A DNA stretch of 64,000 nucleotides, from the NCBI GenBank assembly GCA_009823505.1, contig VZQC01005680.1, positions 8,620,968-8,684,967 on the forward strand, written 5' to 3'. The notes beneath the pieces were generated by a model that saw only the letters and a list, made by a program, of their open reading frames with translations, made no database searches and was not told the origin of the DNA. This DNA is from Rhizomys pruinosus (taxonomy: Eukaryota > Chordata > Mammalia > Rodentia > Spalacidae). Within the stretch, counting starts at the first letter, position 1. Each line of letters opens with the position of its first letter. The position numbers and the translations under genes are program-made. Shown here piece by piece: positions 11,401 to 21,663 of the stretch.

Positions 11401-13075
11401 ATTAAAACTAACTATGGGAAAAGATTGTTTGTTCCAACAGGACAAAACGTCACCAACTTAATGGCTGAGGAAAAAAGATACAATGTTTGCATGGAGTAGG
11501 ATGTACCAAAAAGTTGCAACGGAAAGGCTGACCCGTCTGATACATTCAGGAAGAAAAGCCTCAGATTTGCCATAAAACATCGAACGCCTCCTGGGATCCT
11601 ACATTAACAACTAGTTATAATGAGTCCTAATTAAAACTTTAACCTTCTAGGTGCCACAAAGGTTTCTGATTGAGAGACTTTCCTTGCTTCCCCGCATAGA
11701 ACAAGGGGAAATATGACTATGATGAGGTTGTTCCCCAACTGTAAATTGGAGCCACTATTGTAGAGGTAATCGCTTATAAAACCAGTAAACTGCTTTCTTA
11801 ATTGACTAATAGACATTGCGGGAACTTGGAAGGGATTAGCTCTGTTCAGAACCCAATATAATACTAAAGTCCTATGGCTATGCACTCAGGCAAAATATAT
11901 TAATACAGAGCTCTGACATCAACAATGGATTTGTTCTACCAAGGAGATGTTGCCAGGGTATCCAAGGCCCCACAAAAGGTAAGGGCTCCTTGCCTCTAGT
12001 TTGGGATACCTACAGGAGGAAAGGCAATAAGACCATGCTGCCGAAGACCTGCGTTACATGGGAGAATAATTGAGACCACACATGCAAGTGTACAATGGCC
12101 CCTGGAACACCAGAGAGTGTTGCCAAAGGCCACTAACCAATAAGGCAGATGGTGGTCTCCTGAGTCAAGCAAGACTACACCGTCAACACCAGCTACAACT
12201 CACCTGCATGGAATACTGTGCAGGCAAGGCAGCCATGTGCCTGTATAACCCAAATATAGTTGGCTATTGGCTCTCCCCTTGGAGAAATGACCCATGGATA
12301 ATGCCACAAGCTTGCCTCCTCTACAGGTTAAGAGATGTTATAAGCCGCAGTAAGACCCGGTCATATTTAACATGGGGGAAAAAATGTAATTCAAGGAGTT
12401 GGACAATATCCAAGCTGGTGTATGTGCTAAAGTAACATACCAGACTATGAGTGTGCTTAAATACCTATATATCTAATGCTTGTGCTTCGTTCATTATAGA
12501 TCGAAAGGTTATTCCTGCAACCTGTCAGCCCATGAAAGAAACAGCCAGAATGACCAGAGTCGCAATCACGCAAGCCTCCAGAGAGAGTGGACTGTTTACC
12601 TCCATCCACCTGTGCCCACTTTCTAAGCCTAGGGAACAAAACCTCGGAAGAGGGGGCAGAGTAGAATGTAAAGGCTGCGATTGGGGTGAATGGTGAAACT
12701 ACAGCGAAATATAGTCTGTACACTCATTTGAAGCAACTTTATAATGGAAACAAACAACCTGTACCACCCCCCACTGAGATGGTGGGGCGGTAGGTTGTTT
12801 GGGGCATGGGCACAACAGCCTGCAGATAGGTTTTCATTGAAGGATGCTTGTACTCATTTATTATCACTTATAGCTAAAATGAAAAAAAAAACTAGAGAGA
12901 AAGAATGCAGGACAGTGATATGGCAGAATGCATGATCTGGATGGGTGGGGGTGGGGGGGGGAGGGGAAAGGGAGACTAAGCCCTGAACTGAATTGGAAAA
13001 AATGTAATGAAATGGGCACAAAGCATCAATAAAAAGTAATTTATTAGAAAAAAAAATAAATAAAAAATAAAAAAA
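11401..13075 (+). mobile_element. Unidentified retroelement 3' module, copy 2
   Basis: The left part shares actatgg..aaaagattgttt and ctaccaaggagatgttg with the module at the right window edge. The right part matches 5440-6490 through gccgaagacctg, ttggctattggctct, gccacaagctt and the G-rich end with caataaaaag. It ends in an A-rich tail, and another L1 begins straight after it. It contains many small indels relative to copy 1. Confidence 0.55.
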
Positions 13076-13079
13076 AGAA

Positions 13080-14340
13080 AAATAAACTAATACTCCTAAT
13101 CTCCTACCTCTCACCATGTACAAAAACAATTTATATGGATCAACGACTTTCAATGGATGGGGAAGCCTGAACTTGGAAAGGATAGAAGAAAACATTGGTT
13201 AAGTAATCTACGGTACATAAAAGCAATAAGAAAAGTCGTTCTAAATCAGACAGCAGACAGCTGTGGCAAACATAACGGGTCAACAATTGACATGTTGGAA
13301 CTCATTAAACTCAAAGCTCTGTACAGCATAAGAAACAATCACTAAATGAGAAAAACCCACAGATGGGAGAACCTTCACTAGTTACCATCTGATAGAGCAC
13401 TAAACACCAAAGTGTAAAACGACTCAAAACACAAAGGAGAGAGACACAAATGACCTACTCAAAAGTTTTGGAGTAAAGAGCTTAACAGAGACTTCAAAAT
13501 GAAGAAGTAAAGATGGGCTGAGAAAAATCTTAAAAATTGTCAACATCACTAATAATTAAGGAAATGCCATTAAAACCAACTTGGATTTCATCATGCTCCA
13601 GGAAGCCTAGCTATTATTCATGAAACCAAAGGTACCAAGTTTGGAGAGTTGTGGGGAAAGGGACACTTATCCACTGCTGGATGTAATGTGAATCAATGCA
13701 ACCACTATGGAAAGCAATGTGGAGAAATCTCAGAAACTGGGAAAAATGAGCTACCACATGACCCAGCCATACCACTCCTGGTAGATACCCAAAAGAATCT
13801 CCCTATCGCAGAGATACTGCGTACATCTATGTTTATTTGCAGCTCTCTTCATACTCGGCAAAGAGCTGGAAGAAAAACCCAATGTCCACAACTGAAAAGT
13901 AATGAGAAAATGTGTATATAGATACACATGGAAGTTCTATGCGTGGTAAATAAAGAAGGATGACATCATGAGCTATGCCGGTAAATGGATGGAGAGTTGA
14001 AGGCATTAGTCTAAGTGAAGTAACACAAAGTCAGAAAAGCAAGACAAGGAATTGTAATCCCTCATTTGTGGATGCTAGCACGCAAGTCCCTATTTGAAAG
14101 TCAAGCGAGACATAGTAATGTATATTTCTTTTTTCTGAGTCCTAGGTTTTTATAAGATGTGAATACCTTAAATGGGGCTCTAGAATTGACGACATACTTA
14201 TTTTCAACTTTGTATTGTGTTAAATGTTGGAGGGTATGTATTCATATGTTGCGTAATATAAATTGAAGGGAAAATGTGAACTCCTAAATATATTTTGGAA
14301 TTGGCATACACGGTTTATTTTCAACGGTCATAATGTTGGT
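13080..14340 (+). mobile_element. L1 ORF2 C-terminal part and 3' UTR
   Basis: Frames give DPAIPLLVDTQKN (13649-13921) and further ORF2 C-terminal peptides, then the end at about 14060 (tttgtggatgctagc) and a 3' UTR matching 1932-2115. Truncated at its 5' side and multiply frameshifted. Confidence 0.8.
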
Positions 14341-14450
14341 ATATATGTGACATAAGATATATAACATGTATATATATATATGTGATATATGTATATGTAT
14401 ATATAATATATTATATCTCTATAATATATATATAATATATATCCTCCATA
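14341..14450. repeat. AT-rich (TATA)n microsatellite
   Basis: Alternating tatata runs with gt interruptions, directly after the L1 3' UTR. Confidence 0.8.
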
Positions 14451-14536
14451 CTTTCAAGCTACAATGGATAGGAACAAGCAATGACAAAACACTTATATCA
14501 GAGAGACTGACGGTAATGTGGACTCGCCCAAAGCAA

Positions 14537-14540
<4 letters not shown>

Positions 14541-14593
<53 letters not shown>

Positions 14594-14775
14594 TCCCATG
14601 CTCATTGCGAGATATGACCCTCAGCTTGCTGCTCCAGCCCCGGCCACCATGCTTCCCACCACAATGGACTCTGAGTCCCTGGAACCATCAATCGTAAGCT
14701 CAAATAAACTCTTCCTTTTATAAGTTCCCTTGCACACGGTGGTTTTATCACAGCAACAGAAAAGTTACTAATACA
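14541..14775 (+). repeat. MaLR copy A, 5' LTR remnant with (CT)n
   Basis: An expanded CT tract is followed by the LTR 3' half, with aataaa (gctcaaataaactcttcc) near 14700 and the terminus aatacaG. The LTR matches other copies in this window (for example 31437-31792 reversed) and resembles rodent ORR1 LTRs. The upstream half is lost. Confidence 0.8.
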
Positions 14776-16253
14776 GTTATTTGGTACCAGAGAGTGGGCT
14801 GTTGGCTGTGAAGAACCTGACCATGTGGATGTTTAGAGAAATGTGGAAGACTTTGGAACTTTGGACTAGAAAAGCTGTTGACTACTGTAAACAGAGCTTA
14901 AAGGGCCATTCTAGTAGAAGCCTGCTGCAAAAACTGTAGTTCCAGGAAAATAAAGACTTAGGCAGCAACTGGGATATTTTGATAAAGAGTCTGGCAGCAG
15001 TTTGCCCACAGCTCAAATGCTTGCATGATGCTAAGTTGAAAAGCAATGGACTAATGTCTTTGGAAGAGGATATTTCAAGATAGCCTAATGTAGAAATGGT
15101 GGTGTGGCTATTAATGGTGAATATTGTACAGATCTACAGTGAAGAAGAGCATATGGGGCAGAAAGAAATGCAGAATGTACAGTTTGGATTTGAAAACCAA
15201 ACTAGGAAGATTAAAGGTGGTGCCAAGGCATGTAAAGGAGAGGTTCCTTTTGATAAGGAGATTAAAGTGATTAAGGAGAGGCCTAGCTATTTACAAGTAA
15301 ACAATGGAAAAGATGAGATTAAAGTGATTAAGGAGAGTCCTAGCTATTAACAAGTAAACAATGGAAAAGGTAATATTAAAGTGATTAAAGAGGGGCCTCG
15401 AGATTTACAAGTAAGCAACAGAAATAGTAACTCCAGGGCAAGACCACATCCAGCTAATCCTCAAACCTTTGAAAGAAAAATACTGAAAGGGTTTTCTGCT
15501 CCAATAATTTTGGGGCAGAGAAAAGTTGCAAATGTTGTTGAAATAGGCCAGGGTCCATCCCAAACTTGCAGCCAAACTTGGCAGTTTAATTCACGTGGTG
15601 CTGGCTTTAGAGGCATGAAGTTTGCAAGAGTGAAGGGGTCTTCAGTTCTTCCTCCACGCTTTCAGAGAGCTGCCAAGGTCAGGCAGAGTGCAGCAGGGGT
15701 GTCCCTGAATAAAGAAGGCTCTAAATAGGCCATTGCGTGAAGCTGTGAATGTGAAGCTTGGTTGGCAGCAGAGACCCCATGAAGACATTGGAGACGCCAG
15801 AGCTGTGAGGTATTTGCCAAGGAGAGCTACATACAGGGAGTGGTACCAGCCTGAGGAAGAGATCCATGTTGCACGCAATCCTGGAAGAGCTAAGCCATCT
15901 AAGCCCTTTGGAAGTAAATTTCCAGAAGTCGCACATGGAGCTACTGGACTTGCTGCTTGCCCTGCTGGTTTTCGGTCTTGTTTTGGTCAAGTATTTCCTC
16001 ACTATGCCTCTGTTCTTCCCTTTTGTAATGGGAATGTGTATTCAGTTCTACTGTATGTTGGGAGTATGTAATTTGTCTTTCGATTTTACAGGAGCTTACA
16101 GTTAAGAGATTGACCTGGGTCTCAGAAGAGACTTTGGACTGTAGACTTTTGAATAGAATTGAGACTGATAAAGACTATGGGTGCTTTTAAGGTTGGACTA
16201 AATGCATTTTGCATTTTATATGGTAAGGAGCCTATGGGGGCCAGGGAGTGGAA
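14776..16253 (+). mobile_element. MaLR copy A, internal region
   Basis: It starts with ttatttggtaccagagagtg. The tggtaccaga part at 14782 is a plausible tRNA-Leu-type primer site. It then runs through the recurrent internal frame (15096-15728, broken by a stop) with 57-bp in-frame repeats at 15261, 15318 and 15375. It ends in a purine-rich tract cctatgggggccagggagtg before the 3' LTR. No pol domain is visible, which fits MaLR elements as non-autonomous ERVL relatives. Confidence 0.8.
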
Positions 16254-16410
16254 TGTGGTGGTTTGAATGATAGTGTCCCCCATAGGCTTAAGTATTCAGA
16301 CATTTTGTCTCCAGTTGATGGCACTGTTCTTGGAGGTCTTAGAAGGTGTGGACATGCTGGAGGAAGTATGTCACTGGGGGCAGGCTTACTGAGTTTAACA
16401 AGCCTTGCAG

Positions 16411-16457
<47 letters not shown>
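16254..16457 (+). repeat. MaLR copy A, 3' LTR truncated by assembly gap
   Basis: Starts tgtggtggtttgaatgatag, the 5' LTR terminus shared by all copies here, and runs into a CT repeat at the gap edge. The distal half of the LTR is not sequenced. Confidence 0.85.
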
Positions 16458-17033
16458 NNNNNNNNNNNNNNNNNNNNNNNNNNNNNNNNNNNNNNNNNNN
16501 NNNNNNNNNNNNNNNNNNNNNNNNNNNNNNNNNNNNNNNNNNNNNNNNNNNNNNNNNNNNNNNNNNNNNNNNNNNNNNNNNNNNNNNNNNNNNNNNNNNN
16601 NNNNNNNNNNNNNNNNNNNNNNNNNNNNNNNNNNNNNNNNNNNNNNNNNNNNNNNNNNNNNNNNNNNNNNNNNNNNNNNNNNNNNNNNNNNNNNNNNNNN
16701 NNNNNNNNNNNNNNNNNNNNNNNNNNNNNNNNNNNNNNNNNNNNNNNNNNNNNNNNNNNNNNNNNNNNNNNNNNNNNNNNNNNNNNNNNNNNNNNNNNNN
16801 NNNNNNNNNNNNNNNNNNNNNNNNNNNNNNNNNNNNNNNNNNNNNNNNNNNNNNNNNNNNNNNNNNNNNNNNNNNNNNNNNNNNNNNNNNNNNNNNNNNN
16901 NNNNNNNNNNNNNNNNNNNNNNNNNNNNNNNNNNNNNNNNNNNNNNNNNNNNNNNNNNNNNNNNNNNNNNNNNNNNNNNNNNNNNNNNNNNNNNNNNNNN
17001 NNNNNNNNNNNNNNNNNNNNNNNNNNNNNNNNN
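16458..17033. other. Assembly gap (576 N)
   Basis: A run of N between a (CT)n tract inside an LTR and an L1 3' end. The ORFs spanning it are artefacts. Confidence 1.
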
Positions 17034-17289
17034 TGGATAGAGAAAATGTGGTACATCTACACAATGGAGTTCTATGCAGCAGTAAAGAAAGACGACATCA
17101 TGAGCTTTGCAGGAAAATGGCTGGAGCTAGAGGACATCATGCTGAGTGAAGTAACACAGTCCCAGAAAAACAAACGATGAATGGTATCCCTCATCTGTGG
17201 ATGCTAGTGACAATTACCTAGTTGTAAGTATTTCTTGTGTAGGAGCCCCTGAGATTTTGTCCAAAGCAGGTGGGTGTAATGCATATTGG

Positions 17290-17321
<32 letters not shown>

Positions 17322-17520
17322 GAAAGGACTGCATCAGAGAACTGACTGAAACAGTGAACTTCTGCTCAAAGCAGTCAACTTCCTCATGGAGAATATTGAG
17401 AAAGACTGAGAAGGAGATGAAAACCATGTTTGGCAGAATGCATGAGCTCTGGCGGGGTGGGGGATAGGGTGGGAACACGGGTCTAAATTTGTTAAAAAAA
17501 TAAAAATAAATTTATGTGAA
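17034..17520 (+). mobile_element. L1 ORF2 end and 3' UTR
   Basis: The first bases after the gap encode WIEKMWYIYTMEFYAAVKKD, then ADIMSFAGKW-like ORF2 C-terminus to about 17178. The 3' UTR follows with a (CAA)n run at 17288-17320, ggcagaatgcatgagctctgg, a G-rich tract and an A-rich tail. This copy is noticeably less diverged than the L1 at 13-14 kb. Confidence 0.9.
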
Positions 17521-17534
17521 AAAAACAACAACAA

Positions 17535-18311
17535 AGGGCTTAGATGGCTCAGCTCTTCCAGCTTTGCTTGCAACATACATCTCTTTCTTAGGCTGGTACC
17601 ACTCCTTGTATGCAGCTCTCCTTAGCAAATATCTCACAGGTCTGGCATCTCAAACGTCTTCTTGGGGTCTCCGCTGCCAACCAGGCTTCACATTCACAGC
17701 TTCGCACGATGGCCTATCAGGGCCTTCTTTATTCAGGGACACCCTTGCTGCACTCTTCCTGGCCCCTGTGGCTCTCTGAAACCCTGGAGGAAGAAATGAT
17801 AACCCCTTCACTCTTGCATCATTCATGCCTCTAAAGCCAGCACAACGTGAATGAAATTGCCGAATTTGGCTGCAAGTTCGGGATGAACTCTCTCTTACTT
17901 TAACCACATTTGCAAATTTTCTCTGCCCTGGACTTGATGGAGTAGAAAACTCTTTCAGTATTTTCCTTTCAAAAGTTGGAGGATTAGCTGGGTGTGGTCT
18001 TGCCCTGAAAGTACAGTTTCTGTTGTTTACTTGTAAATCTTGAGGCCTCTCCTTAACCACTTTAATCTCACTTTTTCCATTGTTTAATTGTAAATAGCTA
18101 GGCCTCTCCTTAATCACTTTAGTCTCCTTATCAAAAGGAACCTCTCCTTCACAATCCTTGGCACCACATTTAATCTTCCTAGTGGGGTTTTCAGATCCAA
18201 ACTGTACATTCCGCATTTCTTTCTGCCCAATCTGCTCTTCTTCACTGTAGATCTGTACAATATTCACCATTAATAGCCATGCCACCATTTCTACATTAGC
18301 CTGTCTTAAAA
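17535..18311 (-). mobile_element. MaLR copy B, partial internal unit 1
   Basis: Holds the longest open version of the recurrent MaLR internal frame: 212 aa on the minus strand at 17650-18288, starting MVAWLLMVNIVQIYSEEEQ, with two 19-residue repeats (IKVIKERPSYLQ type). No known protease, RT or integrase motif occurs. It lacks an LTR and is joined directly to a second internal unit at about 18311, where the shared bases are only a few nucleotides. Confidence 0.8.
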
Positions 18312-19616
18312 TATCATAAAATCAAAAGGCAAATTACATACTCCCAACATACAGTGGAACTGAATACACATTCCCATTCCAAAAGGGAGGAATAGAGGCA
18401 TAGTGAGGAAATACTGGACCAAAACAAGACTGAAAACCAGCAGCGCAAACACCAAGTCCAGTAGCTCCATGTACAACTTCTGGGACTTGACTTCCAAAGG
18501 GTTTAGATGGCTGAGCTCTTCCAGCTTTGCTTGCAACATACATCTCTTTCTTAGGCTGGCACCACTCTGTATGCATCTCTCCCTGGCAAATATCTCACAG
18601 GTCTGGCATATCGAAAGTCTTCTTGGGGTCTCCACTTCACATTCACAGCTTCATGCAATGGCCTATTAGGGCCTTCTTTATTCAGGGATGCCCCTGCTGC
18701 ACTCTGCCTGGCCTCTGTGGCTCTCTGAAACCATGGAGGAAGAACTGATAACCCCTTCACTCTTGCATCCTTCATGCCTCTAAAGACAGCACCACGTGAA
18801 TGAAATTGCCGAATTTGGCTGCAAATTCTGTATGGATTCTCTCCTACTTTAACCACATTTGCAAATTTTCTCTGCCCTGGACTTGGAGTAGAAAACACTT
18901 TCAGTATTTTCCTTTCAAAAATTGGAGGTTTAGCTGGGTGTTGTCTTGCCCTGAAGGTACTATTTCTGTTGTTTACTTGTAAATCTTGAGGCCTCTCCTT
19001 AATCGCTTTAATCTCACTTTTTCCCTTGTTTACTTGTAAATAGCTAGGTCTCCCCTTAATCACTTTAATCTCACTTTTCCATTGTTTACTTGTAAATAGC
19101 TAGGCCTCTCCTTAATCACTTTAATACCCTTATCAAAAGGAATCTCTCCTTCACATGCCTTGGCAACACCTTTAATCTTCCTAGTGCAGTTTTCAGATCT
19201 AAACTGTACATTCTGCATTTCTTTCTGCCCCATAAGCTCTTCGTCAATGTAGATCTGTACAATATTCACCATTAATAGCCATGCCACCATTTCTACATCA
19301 GGCTGTCTTGAAATATCCTCCACCAAAGACATTAGTCCATTGCTTTTCAACTTAGCATCAGGCAAGCATTTGGGCTGTGGGCAAACTGCTGCCAGACTCT
19401 TTGTCAAAATATCCCAGTTGCTGCCTAATTCTTAATTTTCCTTTGGAAATACATTTTTTTTTGCAGCAGTGCTTTCTTCCAGGCTTCTACTAGAATGGCC
19501 CCTGTTTACAGTAGTCAACAGCTTTTCTAGCCCAAAGTTCCAAAGTCTTCCAGATTTCTCCAAACACCCACATAGGTTCTTCACAGCCAACAGCCCACTG
19601 TCTGGTACCAAATAAC
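18312..19616 (-). mobile_element. MaLR copy B, internal unit 2 with primer site
   Basis: A second, nearly complete internal region in the same orientation. Frames at 19060-19407 and 18551-19063 cover the recurrent ORF, with three 57-bp units and a frameshift near 19060. The primer-site-like tggtacca is at 19603-19610, directly inside the LTR at 19617. Confidence 0.8.
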
Positions 19617-20150
19617 TGTATTAGTCACTTTTCTGTTGCTGTGATAAATCACCATGACCAAGGGAACTTATAAAAGGAAGAGTTTAAGCTGTGTGTGGTG
19701 GGACACGCCTTTAATCCTAGCACTTGGGATGCAGAGGGAGGCGGATCTTTGTGAGTTCAAGGCCAGCCTGGTCTACAGAATGAGTTCCAGGACAGCTGGG
19801 GCTACAGGGAGACCCCATCTCAAAAGGACAAAAAATAAAAAATAAAAACAAAAACAAACAAAATAAAGAAGAGCTTATTTGAGCTTATGATTAACAGTTC
19901 CAGGGAATTAGAATCCATTGTGGTGGGAGACATGGAATGTCACATCTTGCAATGAGCACAGGAAGCAGAGAGAGAGAGAGAGAGACTGGAGACCACAAGG
20001 CTTGTTAAACTCACTAAGCCCGCCCCCAGTGTTGTACTTCCTCCAGCACAGCCACATCTTCTAAGACCTCCAAGAACAGTGCCACCAACTGGAGACAAAA
20101 TTTCTGAATACTTAAAGCCTATGGGGGACATTCTCATTCAAACCACCACA
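19617..20150 (-). repeat. MaLR copy B, 5' LTR with B1 inserted
   Basis: Runs tgtattagtcac to aaccaccaca on the plus strand, giving TG...CA ends. A B1 splits it. The minus strand carries the gctcaaataagct form of the poly(A) signal region. A GA run at 19969-19985 is the antisense of the CT tract seen in other copies. Confidence 0.85.
19688..19866 (+). mobile_element. B1 SINE inside MaLR LTR
   Basis: B1 wording ggtgggacacgcctttaatc, gttcaaggccagcctggtct and ctacagggagacccc, with an A-rich tail. The flanks aaaggaagagttta and ataaagaagagctta look like a diverged target duplication. Confidence 0.9.
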
Positions 20151-20164
20151 AAGGAAAAAAAATG

Positions 20165-20395
20165 TGAATCTTGAAATATGATTGTAAAATAACATACAGT
20201 TTATTTTCAGATGACATAATANTTGTTTGTATATCATACATATTAAACCTCTGACGGATGTATGGCTGGGAGATATTTCTTCCCATTCTGTTGGGTGCTT
20301 CTTCATGCTATTGAAAATTTCCTTTTCTGTACACATACTTTTGAATTTCACAGGGTCTCATTGAACCTGAAATATATCTTTCCAGGTACTCTTGG
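20165..20395 (-). mobile_element. L1 fragment (antisense) with one N
   Basis: Antisense L1 wording: cttcccattctgttgggtgc and atgctattgaaaatttcc. An N lies at 20222. It separates MaLR copies B and C. Confidence 0.45.
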
Positions 20396-20429
20396 CTTTT
20401 AAAATGTCAGCTGACAAATCTGCTGTGTT

Positions 20430-20624
20430 ATGAATGTTATGCCTGCATGTATTTAAGTGCACCCATGTCATGTCATGCCTCCTAGAGGACAAAGAGGATG
20501 CTAGATCCCCTGGAACTGGAGTTACAGGCAGTTGTTACTTGCCATGTGAATGCTAAGATTTGAACCCAGGTATTTTGCAAGAGCAGCCAGTGCTCTTAAC
20601 CACTGAGCCATCTCTCCAGGCCCT
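20430..20624 (-). mobile_element. Old B2/B3-like SINE
   Basis: Antisense tRNA-like head (ctcttaaccactgagccatc, then tctccagg) with a degenerate body containing gtgcacccatgtcatg. More diverged than the B2 copies elsewhere. Confidence 0.7.
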
Positions 20625-20834
20625 ATAAATGAAATATATTTTTTAAATATCTCTGTATCTAGATTGATATCTCTCTTCCTCACTTTGGGAATTTTTCTGT
20701 TAATGATTGTTTTCTTTCTAGTTCTCCAATTTATTAGAACTAAACATGAATAACAGTTTTTACAATGAAAAGACATTAATATTAGTTGTTTCATAGGAAT
20801 AAAACATGGATTCATGTTTAATTAATTAATTTTT

Positions 20835-20967
20835 ACTTATAAAAGGGAGAGTTTGTTTAAGCTTACGATTGATGGTTCCAGGGAATTAGAGTCCATTGTG
20901 GCAGGAAGGATGGTGGCCAGGGCTGGAGCAGTAAGCCGAGGGTCACATCTCGCAATGAGCACAGAAA

Positions 20968-21048
<81 letters not shown>

Positions 21049-21220
21049 CTGAGACTGGAGACCGCAAGGCTTGTTAAACTCACTAAGCCTGCCCCCAATG
21101 ACATAATTTCTCCAACACAGCCATACCTTCTATGACCTCCAAGAACAGTGTCACCAACTGGAGACAAAATGTCTGAATACTTAAAGCCTATGGGGGGACA
21201 CTCTCATTCAAACCACCACA
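20835..21220 (-). repeat. MaLR copy C1, LTR with (GA)n expansion
   Basis: Ends in aaccaccaca at 21220 and contains a (GA)n run of about 75 bases at 20971-21047. The first about 50 bp of the LTR are missing. RERERE and LSLSLS ORFs here are repeat translations. Confidence 0.8.
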
Positions 21221-21475
21221 TTCCACTCCCTGGCCCCCATAGGCTCCTGACCATATAAAATGCAAAATGCATTTAGTCCAACCTTAAAAGTCCCCATAGT
21301 CTTTACCAGTCTCAATTCTATTCAAAAGTCTATCATCCAAAATCTCTTCTGAGACACAGGCCAATCACTTAACTGTAAGCTCCTGTAAAATCAAAAGGGA
21401 AATTACATACTCCCAACATACAGTGGAACTGAATACACATTCCCATTCCAAAAGGGAGGAATAGAGGCATAGCTC
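21221..21475 (-). mobile_element. MaLR copy C1, 3' internal stub
   Basis: Contains ccactccctggcccccatag next to the LTR (purine tract on the minus strand) and the 3' end of the internal region, then switches abruptly to a plus-strand MaLR copy at about 21476. Confidence 0.75.
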
Positions 21476-21663
21476 TCTGCTTCCTGTGCTCATCTCAAGA
21501 TGTTACCCTTGGCTTGCTGTTCCAGCCCTGGCCACCATGCTTCCCACCACAACGGACTCTAATTCCCTGGAACCACCAATTGTAAGATCAAATAAACTCC
21601 TCCTTTTATAAGTTCCCTTGCTCATGTTGGTTTTATCACAGCAACAGAAAAGTGGCTAATACA
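21476..21663 (+). repeat. MaLR copy C2, partial 5' LTR
   Basis: LTR 3' half with gatcaaataaactcctcc (poly(A) signal) and the end taataca. Opposite orientation to C1, giving a head-to-head inverted junction. Confidence 0.8.

Noticed and set aside
16232..17180. Long ORFs of 211-310 aa across the gap
   Set aside because: They consist of undetermined X residues and CT/GA repeat translation (LSLSLS, RERERE).
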